Assembly (NCBI RefSeq): GCF_000801335.2
Contig: NZ_JSEH01000014.1
Location: 1 to 64,000, forward strand
Reading direction: 5' to 3'
DNA from: Desulfovibrio sp. TomC
Lineage (GTDB): Bacteria > Desulfobacterota > Desulfovibrionia > Desulfovibrionales > Desulfovibrionaceae
DNA length: 64,000 bases
The notes under the pieces were generated by a model. The model ran no database searches. It worked only from the letters and a program-made list of their open reading frames with translations, and was not told the origin of the DNA. This document shows, piece after piece, positions 35,298-44,785 of the stretch. The stretch's first letter is position 1. Each line of letters starts with the position of its first letter. Position numbers and translations under genes: made by a program.

Positions 35298-36527
35298 CTA
35301 GGGGGCCGGAGCGGCGACGCCCGGGGGCGACGCTGGCTGTGTCGGTGGTTTGGCCGGAGACGATACAGTGGATTGCGCCGGGGCCTGGACCGAAGGCGAC
35401 GCCGTGGGCCGGGCAGGTTTGGCGTTGGCCGGGGCCGGCGGCGGGGCGACCGGCCGCGGGCTGGCCGGCTCGAAAGGCGTCGGCGCATCGGAGGGCGCAA
35501 CAATCACCACGTCCGGCTTGGCCGGGGCTCTGGATTTCTTTTTTTCGGTACGCTCCCCCTCGCCCGGCATCCCCGGCGACCGCTTTGTGTCCGTCCCGGT
35601 GGCGCGAGAGGGGTGTTGCCCGTCGGTCGGGACCTCCGGGCGGTGCGGCAGCCCGGCGGCGGCCGCCGGCGGGGCCATGGGCTGGGGAACGCCCAATCCC
35701 AGGGCCTTGGCTGCGGCCGCATTGCCCGGATCAGCCGCCAGGGCGCGTTCATAGGCCCGTTTGGCCTCGGCCGGCCGATCGGCCAGGGTGGCGGCCAGCC
35801 CTTCGTCCTCGGCCAGACGCGACAGGAAAAACCGGGCTCCGGGGGATTTGGGGTCGATGGCCAGGGCCTGGCCCCAGGCGCTGGCCGCCAGATTGGCCTT
35901 GCCCTGCCGGCGATAGACCAGACCCAGCAGTTCCAGGGCCGCGGTGTTGCGCGGTTCCAGCTCCAAGGTGGCCTCCAGCTCCAGCCGGGCGTTGGCCGGC
36001 GCATCCAGGGACCAGTAGGCATAGCCGGTGAGAAAGCGAAGCAGCGCGTCGTCGGATTCGGTTTGCTGGACCTTGGCCAGGAGCTTGATCCCTTCGGCCG
36101 TGTGTCCGTCCTGCAAGGCGGCAAGGCTCAGGCCAAGCACGCTTCGCCGGTTGCCTGGATCGGCCTTGTCCATGGCTGCAAACCGCCCGGCCGCAGCGGC
36201 CGGATGGCCGGCCAGCAGATCCAGGCAGCCAAGGGTCCACAGGGCAAACAGGTCGTCGGCCCGGGCGGCAAGGGCTTTTTCCAGCTCCGCCCTGGCCCGG
36301 TCGCTCTGTCCGGAACCGGCCAGGGCCAGGCCCAGACGGGTGCGGGCATAGGGGTTCTCCGGATCGGCGGCCAACGCCTCGGCAAAAGTCTGGCTGGCCA
36401 GTTCATAGCGGCCGCGAAGCAGGGCCTCGGCGCCGATAAAGAGCCGGTCATTGGCGGAGGCGGCTCCAAGCGGGGCCGGGATGGCGGTCAGGACCAGACA
36501 CAACAGCAGGAGACGGGGAAGATGCAT
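35298..36527 (-). CDS. secreted TPR protein with Pro/Ala-rich tail
   Basis: This 409-aa protein begins with a signal peptide (MHLPRLLLLCLVLTAIPAPLGAA). About 255 residues of tetratricopeptide repeats follow (for example ELASQTFAEALAADPENPYARTRLGLALAG, KANLAASAWGQALAIDPKSPGARFFLSRLA). The C-terminal 140 residues are low complexity: Pro, Ala and Lys. It is probably periplasmic. The tail could span the cell wall or bind a partner. Neighbours do not suggest a role. Confidence 0.85.
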   Translation of the reverse strand: MHLPRLLLLCLVLTAIPAPLGAASANDRLFIGAEALLRGRYELASQTFAEALAADPENPYARTRLGLALAGSGQSDRARAELEKALAARADDLFALWTLGCLDLLAGHPAAAAGRFAAMDKADPGNRRSVLGLSLAALQDGHTAEGIKLLAKVQQTESDDALLRFLTGYAYWSLDAPANARLELEATLELEPRNTAALELLGLVYRRQGKANLAASAWGQALAIDPKSPGARFFLSRLAEDEGLAATLADRPAEAKRAYERALAADPGNAAAAKALGLGVPQPMAPPAAAAGLPHRPEVPTDGQHPSRATGTDTKRSPGMPGEGERTEKKKSRAPAKPDVVIVAPSDAPTPFEPASPRPVAPPPAPANAKPARPTASPSVQAPAQSTVSSPAKPPTQPASPPGVAAPAP

Positions 36528-36672
36528 GTCCGGGGCTTGGCAAAGGGGCGGGGGCCTGTCAAGACCGGGTATGGCCGGGCGCGGGCGTTTGGTGTACAGA
36601 AAAACCCCGCGTTTCCCCGTCCATTGCCCGGGGATGCGCCGGCCGGCCTGGGCCGGCCAAGGAGTGAGGCCC

Positions 36673-37149
36673 ATGCGGCGAGTCCTTAAAAAAACGGCCA
36701 TTGCGGCCCTGATTGCCGCCCTGGCCGGCCCGGCCTGCACCACCACCGGGCCGTCCGGGCCGCCCCGGGCGCTGGAGACGTCGTATCCGTCGCCGGATTA
36801 TCCGGCCGAGGCGGCTGCTCCGGCTCCGGCCCGGGTCGCCACACCGGCCCCGGCCCCGGGGTTGGCCGAGCGGCCCCTGGCAGCCCCGGCCCGGGCGGTC
36901 GCGCCGGCGCAGACAGCGCCTCCGGCCCCGGCTGCGGCCCCGCCCGCTGCGCCAAGGCCGGCCCCGGCCCTCGATTTTCAGGCCATTGACGCCGACCGCA
37001 ACGGCCGAATCACCCTGGAGGAATGGCGAAATTTCCAGGAACGCGAATTTCGCCGATATGACGCCAATAACGACGGAGTGCTGACCCAGGACGAACTGGC
37101 CGCATCGCCGCGCAAACCGACCGGACCTGCGGCCCGGGCCATGCCGTAA
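36673..37149 (+). CDS. exported EF-hand protein
   Basis: This 158-aa protein has an N-terminal hydrophobic segment ending LAGPACTTTG, a possible but imperfect lipobox (Pro at -2). A Pro/Ala-rich linker follows (about 25-100). Two EF-hand loops complete it: DADRNGRITLEE and DANNDGVLTQDE, both with Asp at 1, 3 and 5 (or Asn) and Glu at 12. It should bind calcium in the periplasm or at the outer surface. AAGGAG precedes the ATG by eight bases. It lies just before argJ with no clear link. Confidence 0.85.
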   Translation: MRRVLKKTAIAALIAALAGPACTTTGPSGPPRALETSYPSPDYPAEAAAPAPARVATPAPAPGLAERPLAAPARAVAPAQTAPPAPAAAPPAAPRPAPALDFQAIDADRNGRITLEEWRNFQEREFRRYDANNDGVLTQDELAASPRKPTGPAARAMP

Positions 37150-37197
37150 CGGCCCCGGCCCGTTGCCCGCTGTGACGCATTCAGACAAGGAGCTGCC

Positions 37198-38400
37198 ATG
37201 CAATCGCCCGTCATTCCTGTGCCCAAGGGCTTTTCCTTTGCCACTGCCGCCGCCGGGTTCAAATACGCCGCCGGCCGCGATGACCTGACCCTGATCGTCA
37301 GCGACGGCCCGGCCGCCGCTGCCGGGGTTTTTACCAAAAATTTGTTCCAGGCCGCCCCGGTCACCGTGGCCAAGGACCATATCGCCGCCACCGGCGGCCA
37401 TGCCCGGGCCATCCTCATCAATGCCGGACAGGCCAATGCCTGCACCGGCGCGGCCGGCATCGCCGACTGCCGCGAGACCCTGTCCCTGGTGGCCAAGGCC
37501 ACCGATCTCTCGCCCGGCGAAATCCTGCCCGCCTCCACCGGCGTCATCGGGGCGCGGCTTAAAATGGACAAATGGAAGGGCATTGTGCCGGCCCTGGCCG
37601 CCAATCTCGGCGAGACCTCGCCGATGCAGGCGGCCAAGGCCATCATGACCACCGACAGCTTTCCCAAGATCGCCTGGGGCACGCTCACCACGGATTCCGG
37701 CGAAGTGCACGTCCTTGGCATGGCCAAGGGAGCCGGCATGATCGCCCCCAACATGGCCACCATGATCGGGGTGCTGCTCTGCGACGCCCAGGTCGGGTCG
37801 CTGTGGTGGCAGGAGGCCGTGGCCGCCGCCGCCGACCGCAGCTTCAACAGCATCACCGTGGACGGCGACACCTCCACCAACGACTGCGTCCTGGCCCTGG
37901 CCAACGGCGCATCCGAAGTGGTCATCGACTCGGCCGAGGGCCGGCAGGCCCTGCTCGCCGTCATGGTGGACGTCTGCCAGACCCTGGCCGCCATGCTGGT
38001 CCAGGACGCCGAGGGCGGCACCAAGGTGCTGCGCATCAAGGTCCAGGGCGCGGCCTCTCATGGCGATGCCGAACTGGCCGCCCGGGCGGTCGGCAATTCG
38101 CCGCTGGTCAAGACGGCCTTTTTCGGACGCGACGCCAACTGGGGCCGCATCGTGGCCGCCCTGGGCCGGTCCGGGGCCGTGTTTGATCCCGACGAGGTGT
38201 CCGTGCGCATCGGCGGCGTGCCGGTCTTTGAAAACGGCATGCCGGTGGCCGACGACCTCGACGCGCTTTTAGCCCCCCACATGCGCCGGGGCGAAATCCC
38301 CATCGACGTGGAACTGGGCGGGGGACCGGGGCGCTATCTGCTCCTGGCCTCGGATTTGACCTACGACTACATCAAGATCAACGCCGACTACCGTAGTTAG
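37198..38400 (+). CDS. argJ: bifunctional glutamate N-acetyltransferase/ornithine acetyltransferase
   Basis: This 400-aa enzyme has the autocleavage site and nucleophile Thr188 in KGAGMIAPNMATMIG, and VDGDTSTNDCVLALANG. It transfers acetyl from N-acetylornithine to glutamate (and may also use acetyl-CoA), closing the arginine-biosynthesis cycle. The start has AAGGAG upstream. A palindromic 3'-UTR element begins seven bases after the stop codon. Confidence 0.98.
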   Translation: MQSPVIPVPKGFSFATAAAGFKYAAGRDDLTLIVSDGPAAAAGVFTKNLFQAAPVTVAKDHIAATGGHARAILINAGQANACTGAAGIADCRETLSLVAKATDLSPGEILPASTGVIGARLKMDKWKGIVPALAANLGETSPMQAAKAIMTTDSFPKIAWGTLTTDSGEVHVLGMAKGAGMIAPNMATMIGVLLCDAQVGSLWWQEAVAAAADRSFNSITVDGDTSTNDCVLALANGASEVVIDSAEGRQALLAVMVDVCQTLAAMLVQDAEGGTKVLRIKVQGAASHGDAELAARAVGNSPLVKTAFFGRDANWGRIVAALGRSGAVFDPDEVSVRIGGVPVFENGMPVADDLDALLAPHMRRGEIPIDVELGGGPGRYLLLASDLTYDYIKINADYRS

Positions 38401-38406
38401 GGGAAA

Positions 38407-38505
38407 GAGAGGCCTCCGGCGGCCGGGGGGGATAATCCCCCCCGGACCCCCTTGGTGGGAAAGGTATTTATGGGGTTCCCGGCGCTGGCTGACAATTCGG
38501 TCGGC
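38407..38505 (+). repeat. palindromic 3'-UTR element after argJ
   Basis: GAGAGGCCTCCGGCGGCC is followed by GGGGGGATAATCCCCCC and GGACCCCC, then about 50 nt that match, in the same orientation, the tail of the copies at 10.6 and 50.4 kb (GGTTCCCGGCGCTGGCTGAC, ATTCGGTCGGC). Confidence 0.8.
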
Positions 38506-38534
38506 AGCGGGCGGGGGCCGAGAGAGATGGACGC

Positions 38535-39170
38535 ATGACGACTGACGATCTGGGCAAGGTGGACATGAGCGACCGCGACCGGCTGACCCGGCTGGCCGAT
38601 CTGGTCTTTGAGGCCGGCATGCTGCGCAAGACGCCGCGCACCGGCTACCAGTTTCTGGGCACCGGGTCGGAAAACGTGGCCGAGCACAGTTTCCGCACGG
38701 CGCTCATTGGCTTCACCCTGGCCAGGCAGGCCGGAGCCGATCCCTACCGCACCATGGCCCTGTGCCTGTTTCACGACCTGCACGAGGCCCGCACCGGCGA
38801 TTTCAACTACGTCAACAAGCTCTACAACACGGCCGACTCGCGCCGGGCCCTGGCCGACGCCGTGGCCGGCACCGGGCTGTCCGGCGACGTCCTGGGACTC
38901 CATGACGAGCTGGAAGACGCCGATACCCTGGAAGCCCGGCTGGCCCAGGACGCCGACCAGATCGACCTGATCGCCAATTTGAAGGAAGAGCTCGATCTGG
39001 GCAACCGCTACGCCGACGCCTGGATCGAGGCGGCCATGGCCCGGCTTCGCACCGACGCCGGCCGGGAACTGGCCCGGACCCTGGCTGAAACCGACCACGC
39101 CGAGTGGTGGTTCAACGGCCCGGACAAGCAGTGGTGGAACCGCAAAAACGGCGTCGCCCCCAAGGACTGA
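38535..39170 (+). CDS. HD-domain hydrolase (YfbR/HDDC2-like)
   Basis: This 211-aa protein has the HD metal residues in NVAEHSFRT, LFHDLHEARTGD and QDADQIDLI. Its layout matches HDDC2/YfbR-type 5'-nucleotidases: LADLVFEAGMLRKTPRTGYQFLG at the front, then a helical bundle ending in NGPDKQWWNRKNG. It probably dephosphorylates deoxynucleotides in the cytoplasm. An alternative start at MSDRD (38565) also has an AAGG upstream. It is four bases from the next gene, so the two are co-transcribed. Confidence 0.88.
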   Translation: MTTDDLGKVDMSDRDRLTRLADLVFEAGMLRKTPRTGYQFLGTGSENVAEHSFRTALIGFTLARQAGADPYRTMALCLFHDLHEARTGDFNYVNKLYNTADSRRALADAVAGTGLSGDVLGLHDELEDADTLEARLAQDADQIDLIANLKEELDLGNRYADAWIEAAMARLRTDAGRELARTLAETDHAEWWFNGPDKQWWNRKNGVAPKD

Positions 39171-39173
39171 GCC

Positions 39174-39644
39174 ATGCGCGCAGCCGTTATCTCCGATTCC
39201 CACCTGCGCACGCCCAATGCCTTTTTTACGGCCGTCTACGACCGTTATCTGGCCCCGGCCGACTACATCTTCCACTGCGGCGACCATACCGGCTTTGCCG
39301 TGTGGAGCCACCTCATCCAACATCCCGGCCATGTGTCGGTTGCCGGCAACTGCGACGGCTACGATCTGGGCGCGGAGCTGGAACCCCTGGCCGAGCGGAC
39401 CATCGCCGGTTTCCGGGTGGCCGCCGTCCACGGCTGGGGGCCGCGTCCCGGCCTGTCGGCGCGTCTGGCCGAGGCCCTGGCCGGGCGCTTTGACGTGGTC
39501 TTTTTCGGCCATTCCCACACCGCCGAAAACACCCTCTACGGCGCCACCCGGCTGATCAACCCCGGCGCGCTTCAGCCCGGCGGCAGCCTGGCCCTGGTGG
39601 ATTTCACCGATGCCGGCGTCCGGGTGGAGTTCGTTTCGGTCTGA
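39174..39644 (+). CDS. YfcE/MJ0936-type metallophosphoesterase
   Basis: This 156-aa protein has DSH (AVISDSHLR), HCGDH, GNCDG, VHG and GHSHT motifs binding two metals. YfcE enzymes hydrolyse phosphodiesters such as bis-pNPP; the natural substrate is uncertain. It follows the HD-domain gene by three bases, giving a two-gene nucleotide-hydrolase unit. It converges with the tandem Cache gene, with a palindromic element between them. Confidence 0.9.
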   Translation: MRAAVISDSHLRTPNAFFTAVYDRYLAPADYIFHCGDHTGFAVWSHLIQHPGHVSVAGNCDGYDLGAELEPLAERTIAGFRVAAVHGWGPRPGLSARLAEALAGRFDVVFFGHSHTAENTLYGATRLINPGALQPGGSLALVDFTDAGVRVEFVSV

Positions 39645-39660
39645 TCTGGCCCGCCCCTTC

Positions 39661-39712
39661 CCCCCGGCGGGTTTCCAAAGGACACTGCCCTTTGGCCGTC
39701 GGAGGCGTCTTT
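39661..39712 (-). repeat. palindromic 3'-UTR element, Cache gene
   Basis: On the minus strand past the Cache gene stop, the order is AAAGACGCCTCCGACGGCC, then a hairpin of CCAAAGGGC...CCTTTGG. This is the same short form as near 5.25 kb. Confidence 0.7.
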
Positions 39713-39738
39713 TCCCTTTCTTCGCCGTCAACTCCAGC

Positions 39739-41790
39739 CTAAATCCGCACCTTCACCACGCCCAGCAAATCATTCACGTACCCGTCGCCCCGCTTGAACT
39801 CCCGGTAGCCGGCGGAGTGGGCGCAGCCGACGGCGTAGAGGGCGTCGCCCTCGGCCACCAGATGCGAGGTGATCTGGCCGCAGGCCAGCTGGCAGAAGAC
39901 GCCGGCCAGATCGATCACGTCGCCCGGGGCGTGCTCGGGATTGGTCGAGGCCACGATGCGCCCGTCCGGTTCCACGAACATCCCTTCCGAGCCGGCCAGG
40001 ATGCCGCCCTGGCCATCCCGGGGCAGGCAGTCGTTTAACATCGACAGGAACTGCGGCTCGGCATCAAACACAATGCCTACCCCGCCAAGCGTCGTATCCG
40101 GGCGTTCGATGGCCGTGATCGGCGCATTGTAGATGTAGGTGGGGCGGGGTGCGCCTGCGGCCTCGTAGAGGTCGGAGGGCACGAAATCCGAGACCCGGTA
40201 GCGCTGGGAATCGGAGATGGACAGGGTCTCGCTGACGTACCGTTCGCGTATGATGCGGCCTTCCTGGCGGTGCTCGTCGGGGTTGGAGCAGGCCAGGATA
40301 CGGCCTTCGCGGTCATAGACAAAGAGGTTGGTGTACACGGTGTAGAGGCTGTTGATATAGGCCAGAATTTCGCGCATCCGGCTGCGGTCGGCCCCTGACA
40401 GGCTCGGCTTGTCCAGAAAACGGCGGAAATCCGAGGTCAAGGCCCACCAGCGGCAGTCGTTGGCCCGCTCGTAGAGATTTCTGTCCATGATGTCGATGGC
40501 CAGGGCGGCCAGGAACTGGACGTCGTGCAGGCGCGAGGCGGTGACGAGCTTGAGCAAGCCGCCGGTGGACTCCTGGAACACGTGCTGCACCTGGTCGCCG
40601 ATCTTTTTGACCTCGCCCAGGACATGGGGCAGGGCTTGGGCTTCCACCCGCTCCGAGGCGTCGGACTGGACCGACTTCTTGGCGGCCATGATCTCGCCGT
40701 TTTGCACCACCAGTTCCAGGTCGGACAAGACGTTCTCGGAGGCCTCCTCCACCTGGAGCAGCCGGGCTGAGAAGATGGCGTTGCGGCGGATGGCCTTCTC
40801 GTCGAAATGATGGCCGTTTGTGCCGTTGGCAAAGGCCGTGGCCACCCGTTTTTGCACATGCCCGTACCAGGGCAGGCCGATAAATCCCTGATAACCCTTG
40901 GTGGCGAGCGTCTTGGCCAGATAGGCTTCGCCGCAAAGCTGGGCCATATGGAAATCGTCGCGAAGGGCCAGCGGGTAGGCCCGCCCGCCCGGGGCGCGCG
41001 CCGGATCGCTGGTGGCGATGGCCCGGCCGGCCGCGTCGAGAATCATGATGACGATATCGTTGGAGGAGCGCCCCAGGCTCTCAAAAATGCCGGCCATCTC
41101 GCCTTTGAAATCAAAGAGCAGGGCCAGGACGCCGATGGGCAGGTTGGTCGCCGGATGGCGGATGGCCTGGGAGTAGGCCAACACGTCGCCGCCGCCTGGG
41201 ACAAGATCGGTTGGGCGGTAGGTTTCCACGTACTGGGAGGAGGCCATGGCTTCGGCCAACAGCGGATCGGTCGAATGGGACAGCGGATTGTCCCGGTCCA
41301 GGTGGGCCCGCACGTTTCCCTCGCTATCAAGGACCACAATCTCCCAGTAGACCGTGTACTTGTTGCGATACTCGGCCAGACGCGCTTCGATGGGTTCCAC
41401 GGCCTGGCGCGAAAAATCGCCGGCCAGGAGAAATTGGACGATGTCGTCGTCCGTGGCCAGAAACCCGACGTCGGCCGTGCGCTCAAACAGGTTGCGTTTG
41501 AGGATGTCGATGGCCACCTGGGCCACGGCAGTGATTTCGAGGACGACCTTCTGGGTGTTTTCCACCATCAGGGTATCGAGCAGGTTTTGCTGGAGCGTTG
41601 CAAAATTGTCCTGGGTGCTGCTGATGAAGTCAATAAGCGTCTGGGCGATGCGGCTGCAATTGATCTTTCCGGTCAGCGTGGCCCTGGTCCACTGGCGGTC
41701 GAGCCGGCCGAGCACGCTTTGGCACGCATCCACCGAGTCCATGGCCCGCAACAAGGTCTGCTTGTGTTGTCTGACGAGTTCCCTGTCCAT
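39739..41790 (-). CDS. soluble protein with two Cache-like sensor modules
   Basis: This 683-aa protein has no signal peptide and no membrane span. It holds two similar modules. The first runs at about 75-300 (LKRNLFERTADVGFLATDDDIVQFL ... KYTVYWEIVVLDSEGNVRAHLDRDNP). The second runs at about 430-660 (MDRNLYERANDCRWWALTSDFRRFL ... LYTVYTNLFVYDREGRILACSNPDE). A helical linker separates them. There is no MCP, kinase or GGDEF output domain. GGGAGG lies seven bases before the ATG at 41790. It is divergent from the second MCP and probably works with chemotaxis. Confidence 0.82.
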   Translation of the reverse strand: MDRELVRQHKQTLLRAMDSVDACQSVLGRLDRQWTRATLTGKINCSRIAQTLIDFISSTQDNFATLQQNLLDTLMVENTQKVVLEITAVAQVAIDILKRNLFERTADVGFLATDDDIVQFLLAGDFSRQAVEPIEARLAEYRNKYTVYWEIVVLDSEGNVRAHLDRDNPLSHSTDPLLAEAMASSQYVETYRPTDLVPGGGDVLAYSQAIRHPATNLPIGVLALLFDFKGEMAGIFESLGRSSNDIVIMILDAAGRAIATSDPARAPGGRAYPLALRDDFHMAQLCGEAYLAKTLATKGYQGFIGLPWYGHVQKRVATAFANGTNGHHFDEKAIRRNAIFSARLLQVEEASENVLSDLELVVQNGEIMAAKKSVQSDASERVEAQALPHVLGEVKKIGDQVQHVFQESTGGLLKLVTASRLHDVQFLAALAIDIMDRNLYERANDCRWWALTSDFRRFLDKPSLSGADRSRMREILAYINSLYTVYTNLFVYDREGRILACSNPDEHRQEGRIIRERYVSETLSISDSQRYRVSDFVPSDLYEAAGAPRPTYIYNAPITAIERPDTTLGGVGIVFDAEPQFLSMLNDCLPRDGQGGILAGSEGMFVEPDGRIVASTNPEHAPGDVIDLAGVFCQLACGQITSHLVAEGDALYAVGCAHSAGYREFKRGDGYVNDLLGVVKVRI

Positions 41791-42477
41791 ATAAACGCCT
41801 CCCTGGGGCACACAACAAATCGACGCCGCAAAATCTGAAGCCGTCCCATGGACGGCGAGTCAGGACCAAGTCCGGATATCACAGTGTCCTGTCCGGAGTT
41901 CCTGAGTTGATATAATAACTCGATACGCATGGAGAGGGCCACTTCGAACAGTCGGTACGCCGATGAGAGCCGTACCGTGAACAATCCGTGACAGTGGCGC
42001 GGAACGCACGAGGCAGGGACCAGGACAGAAAAACGCCGATTGTCACTCCCACAACCGGAAAAACATTGTTTTATGTCCAGGACGCGGGCAAGAAACCATT
42101 GCCTGACAAAAAAGTCAACGGTGGGGAATCTGCCTTTTTTGACACGGCCAGAAAGGCAAATCGTGACTGTAACAAGCCTTGACGGCGGTCACTACGGGCA
42201 ATATCGGAAGCAGGCCCAACGGGGATAAACGGTCGGCGCTTGTAACGCGTGCATCGGATACCCGGCGGATTGGGACTATCCCGGTCCGACATGACACCGA
42301 TTCTTTGAGAATCCGGCACGGACTTGTAGCCCAACCGAGACCGGACAGGGGGGCTGGGACGTTTTTTTTGCGTTCAGGTCCGGTGAACCATGGGGGAACG
42401 GGCTGCCGCAGGCCGGCTCGTCAACGTGGTCCAGGAAAGCAGTCTTGAGTAAGAACGGCCAGGGAAAAGGATGTCTC
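41791..42477. other. 687-bp divergent gap, no supported gene
   Basis: The gap lies between the tandem Cache gene and the second MCP. Frames of about 60 codons occur (for example 41988-42182) but have no ribosome-binding site or family features. Promoters for both neighbours must be here; none is certain. Confidence 0.6.
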
Positions 42478-44592
42478 ATGCGCTCCATTAAATTGCGAAT
42501 CATGCTTCAGTTGATTCTGGTTATCTCCATCCCGACGACTATTGTTTTGGGGATCATCTTCAACACCATTTATGACGACACAGTGTCTCTGCATGTGGCG
42601 GCCATCCAGAAGGAGATCAGGCAGCTGGAAAACGCCATGGTCATCTTTACGGATCAGGCCAAACAGAACGTGGCCCAGTTGGCCGCCGATCCGTTGCTGC
42701 CCAAGGTCGACGCCACACTGACGTCCTACGTCGCCACGACCCAGAAACCCAAATCCGTCCCCCGGGCCGACGACCTGCTCGGCCAGGAGATCACCGCCCT
42801 TTTCAGCCGGGTCCAGGCCACCCATCCCGCCTATGTCGAGGTCTTTTTCGGCTCGGGCGACGGCGGCTTTCTTTCGAGCGTGGCCGGAGAGCTGCCGGCC
42901 GGCTATGACCCCAGAAAACGTCCCTGGTATCAGGAAGCCATGCAGACGCCTGACCGGCCGATCATCTCCAAGGCCTACATGTCCACCACCGGCGAGGCCG
43001 TGGTCAGCGTCACCAAGGTGGTCACGGACAAGGGGCGCCCCCTGGGGGCCATCGGCGTGGACATCTCGCTTGGCGTACTGACCAAAATCGTCAAGGATAT
43101 CCGCATAGCCAAAACCGGCTATGTGGTCTTTGTCCAGGGCGACGGGGTGGTCATTTCCGATCCGAAAAACGACAAGTACAATTTCAAGAAGATTGGGGAC
43201 CTTGGCGTGCCTGCGCTGGAGGCCGCCTTTGCCAGCCCCGACGGCTCCAAACTGGTGGAAATGGACGGCCGGCGTTTTCTGGCCCTGACCTCGACGGCCA
43301 CGGGGCTTGGCTGGAAGTTTCTGACCTTTGTCGAATACGACGAACTCGTCGGCCCCATGCAAAGCCTCATGTGGAAGTCGGCCCTGGGCTTTGCCGCCAT
43401 CCTGGCGGCCATTTGCGGCGTCATTTCCTTTTTCCTCAATGCCGACGTGTTCCGTCCGCTCGGGCGCATGATCAACCATCTCAAAGAGATCGGGAGCGGC
43501 AATTACCAGTCCCGGTTGGCCGTGCGCCGGCGCGACGAGGTGGGCCAGGTCTACGAGGCGCTCAACCAGACCTCGGCCACGCTTCTGGCCCATGTGGGGG
43601 AGATCGAGGCCAAGAGCGCCGAGGCCGAGCACAAGGCCGCCCAGGCCGAAGAGGCGGCCAAGCGGGCCGAGGCGGCCACGACCAGAGCCGAGGCGGCCCG
43701 GGTCGAGGGGATGCTCCACGCCGCCGAGCGCCTGACCGGCGTTGTGGACATCGTCACCACAGCCTCTTCGGAACTTTCGACCCAGATCGGCGAATCCACC
43801 CAGGGGGCTGAACACCAGTCCGGACGGATCAACGAAACGGCCACGGCCGTGGAGCAGATGACCGCCTCGGTACTGGAAATTGCCCGTAATGCCGAAGGAA
43901 CCGCCCGGTTGGCCGAACAGTCCAAGGCGGCCGCCGAGGACGGCGGCCGGCAGATGGAACAGGTCAAGGCCGATGTCCACGGCATCAGCCTGGAGTTTGA
44001 GGACGTGTACGGCTCGGTGTCGGATCTGAGCTACAAGGCCGACGGCATCGGTTCCATTGCCCAGACCATCGAGGACATTGCCGACCAGACCAATCTGCTG
44101 GCCTTAAATGCCGCCATCGAGGCCGCCCGGGCCGGGGATGCCGGCCGGGGCTTTGCCGTGGTGGCCGATGAAGTGCGAAAACTGGCCGAGAAGACCATGA
44201 CCGCCACCAAGGAAGTGGGCGAGGCTGTGGCCGGCATCCGGCGCAGCGTGGGCGGCACGCTCACCGGTATGGACCGGGCCAAGCAGATCATCGAACAGTC
44301 CATGGCCCGCACCGATCAGGCCGCCCATGGGCTGGCCAATCTACTGGCCATGTTTGCCCAGTCTTCGGATCAGATCAGGGCCATTGCCACGGCGGCCGAG
44401 GAGCAGTCCTCGGCCACCGAGGAAATCAACCGCCATATCGAGGAAATCAACGGCATCGCCTCGGAGACGGTGGGGGCCATGCGCGAAGCAGCCCGGGCCG
44501 TGGCCGATCTGGCCGAACAGGCGGTGGTCCTCAAGGACCTCATCTGCGCCCTGGAATCGGAGCGCCCGGCCAGCCGGCAGCTGCCGGCCTGA
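42478..44592 (+). CDS. methyl-accepting chemotaxis protein with dCache sensor
   Basis: This 704-aa protein has TM1 at about 9-30, a periplasmic dCache domain ([60 protein letters not shown], the pattern of amino-acid-type dCache), TM2 at about 302-322, a HAMP domain, a coiled linker, and the signalling tip [21 protein letters not shown]. The start at 42478 has AAGGA six bases upstream. The signalling core is nearly the same as that of the MCP at 27.4-29.4 kb, although the sensors differ. Confidence 0.95.
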   Translation: MRSIKLRIMLQLILVISIPTTIVLGIIFNTIYDDTVSLHVAAIQKEIRQLENAMVIFTDQAKQNVAQLAADPLLPKVDATLTSYVATTQKPKSVPRADDLLGQEITALFSRVQATHPAYVEVFFGSGDGGFLSSVAGELPAGYDPRKRPWYQEAMQTPDRPIISKAYMSTTGEAVVSVTKVVTDKGRPLGAIGVDISLGVLTKIVKDIRIAKTGYVVFVQGDGVVISDPKNDKYNFKKIGDLGVPALEAAFASPDGSKLVEMDGRRFLALTSTATGLGWKFLTFVEYDELVGPMQSLMWKSALGFAAILAAICGVISFFLNADVFRPLGRMINHLKEIGSGNYQSRLAVRRRDEVGQVYEALNQTSATLLAHVGEIEAKSAEAEHKAAQAEEAAKRAEAATTRAEAARVEGMLHAAERLTGVVDIVTTASSELSTQIGESTQGAEHQSGRINETATAVEQMTASVLEIARNAEGTARLAEQSKAAAEDGGRQMEQVKADVHGISLEFEDVYGSVSDLSYKADGIGSIAQTIEDIADQTNLLALNAAIEAARAGDAGRGFAVVADEVRKLAEKTMTATKEVGEAVAGIRRSVGGTLTGMDRAKQIIEQSMARTDQAAHGLANLLAMFAQSSDQIRAIATAAEEQSSATEEINRHIEEINGIASETVGAMREAARAVADLAEQAVVLKDLICALESERPASRQLPA

Positions 44593-44613
44593 CCAGCCGG
44601 TCCCGGCCCTCAT

Positions 44614-44650
44614 AAACGGCCCTGGCGCGGCAACGCGCCAGGGCCGTTTT
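44614..44650 (+). terminator. terminator after the second MCP
   Basis: A perfect 16-bp stem (44614-44629 with 44634-44649) with loop GCAA is followed by TTTT, 21 bp past the stop codon. Confidence 0.9.
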
Positions 44651-44727
44651 GCGTGACTGCCCGGGGCCGGGCCGTTTCGGCCGCCTGGGCCAAAAGGCAG
44701 ACCGGCCGGCAGCGGGAAAGGAAGCCA

Positions 44728-44760
44728 CAAAAACGGGCGCAGCCAATCGGCTGCGCCCGT
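44728..44760 (-). terminator. terminator after the foldase gene
   Basis: A 12-bp stem (44733-44744 with 44749-44760) with loop AATC is followed on the minus strand by TTTTT. It ends the aconitase-foldase transcript. Confidence 0.9.
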
Positions 44761-44785
44761 ATTCTTTGAAGGGGGAGAGAGGCGG

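Noticed and set aside
41988-42228. Short frames of about 62-64 codons before the second MCP
   Set aside because: No Shine-Dalgarno site and no similarity that I recognise.
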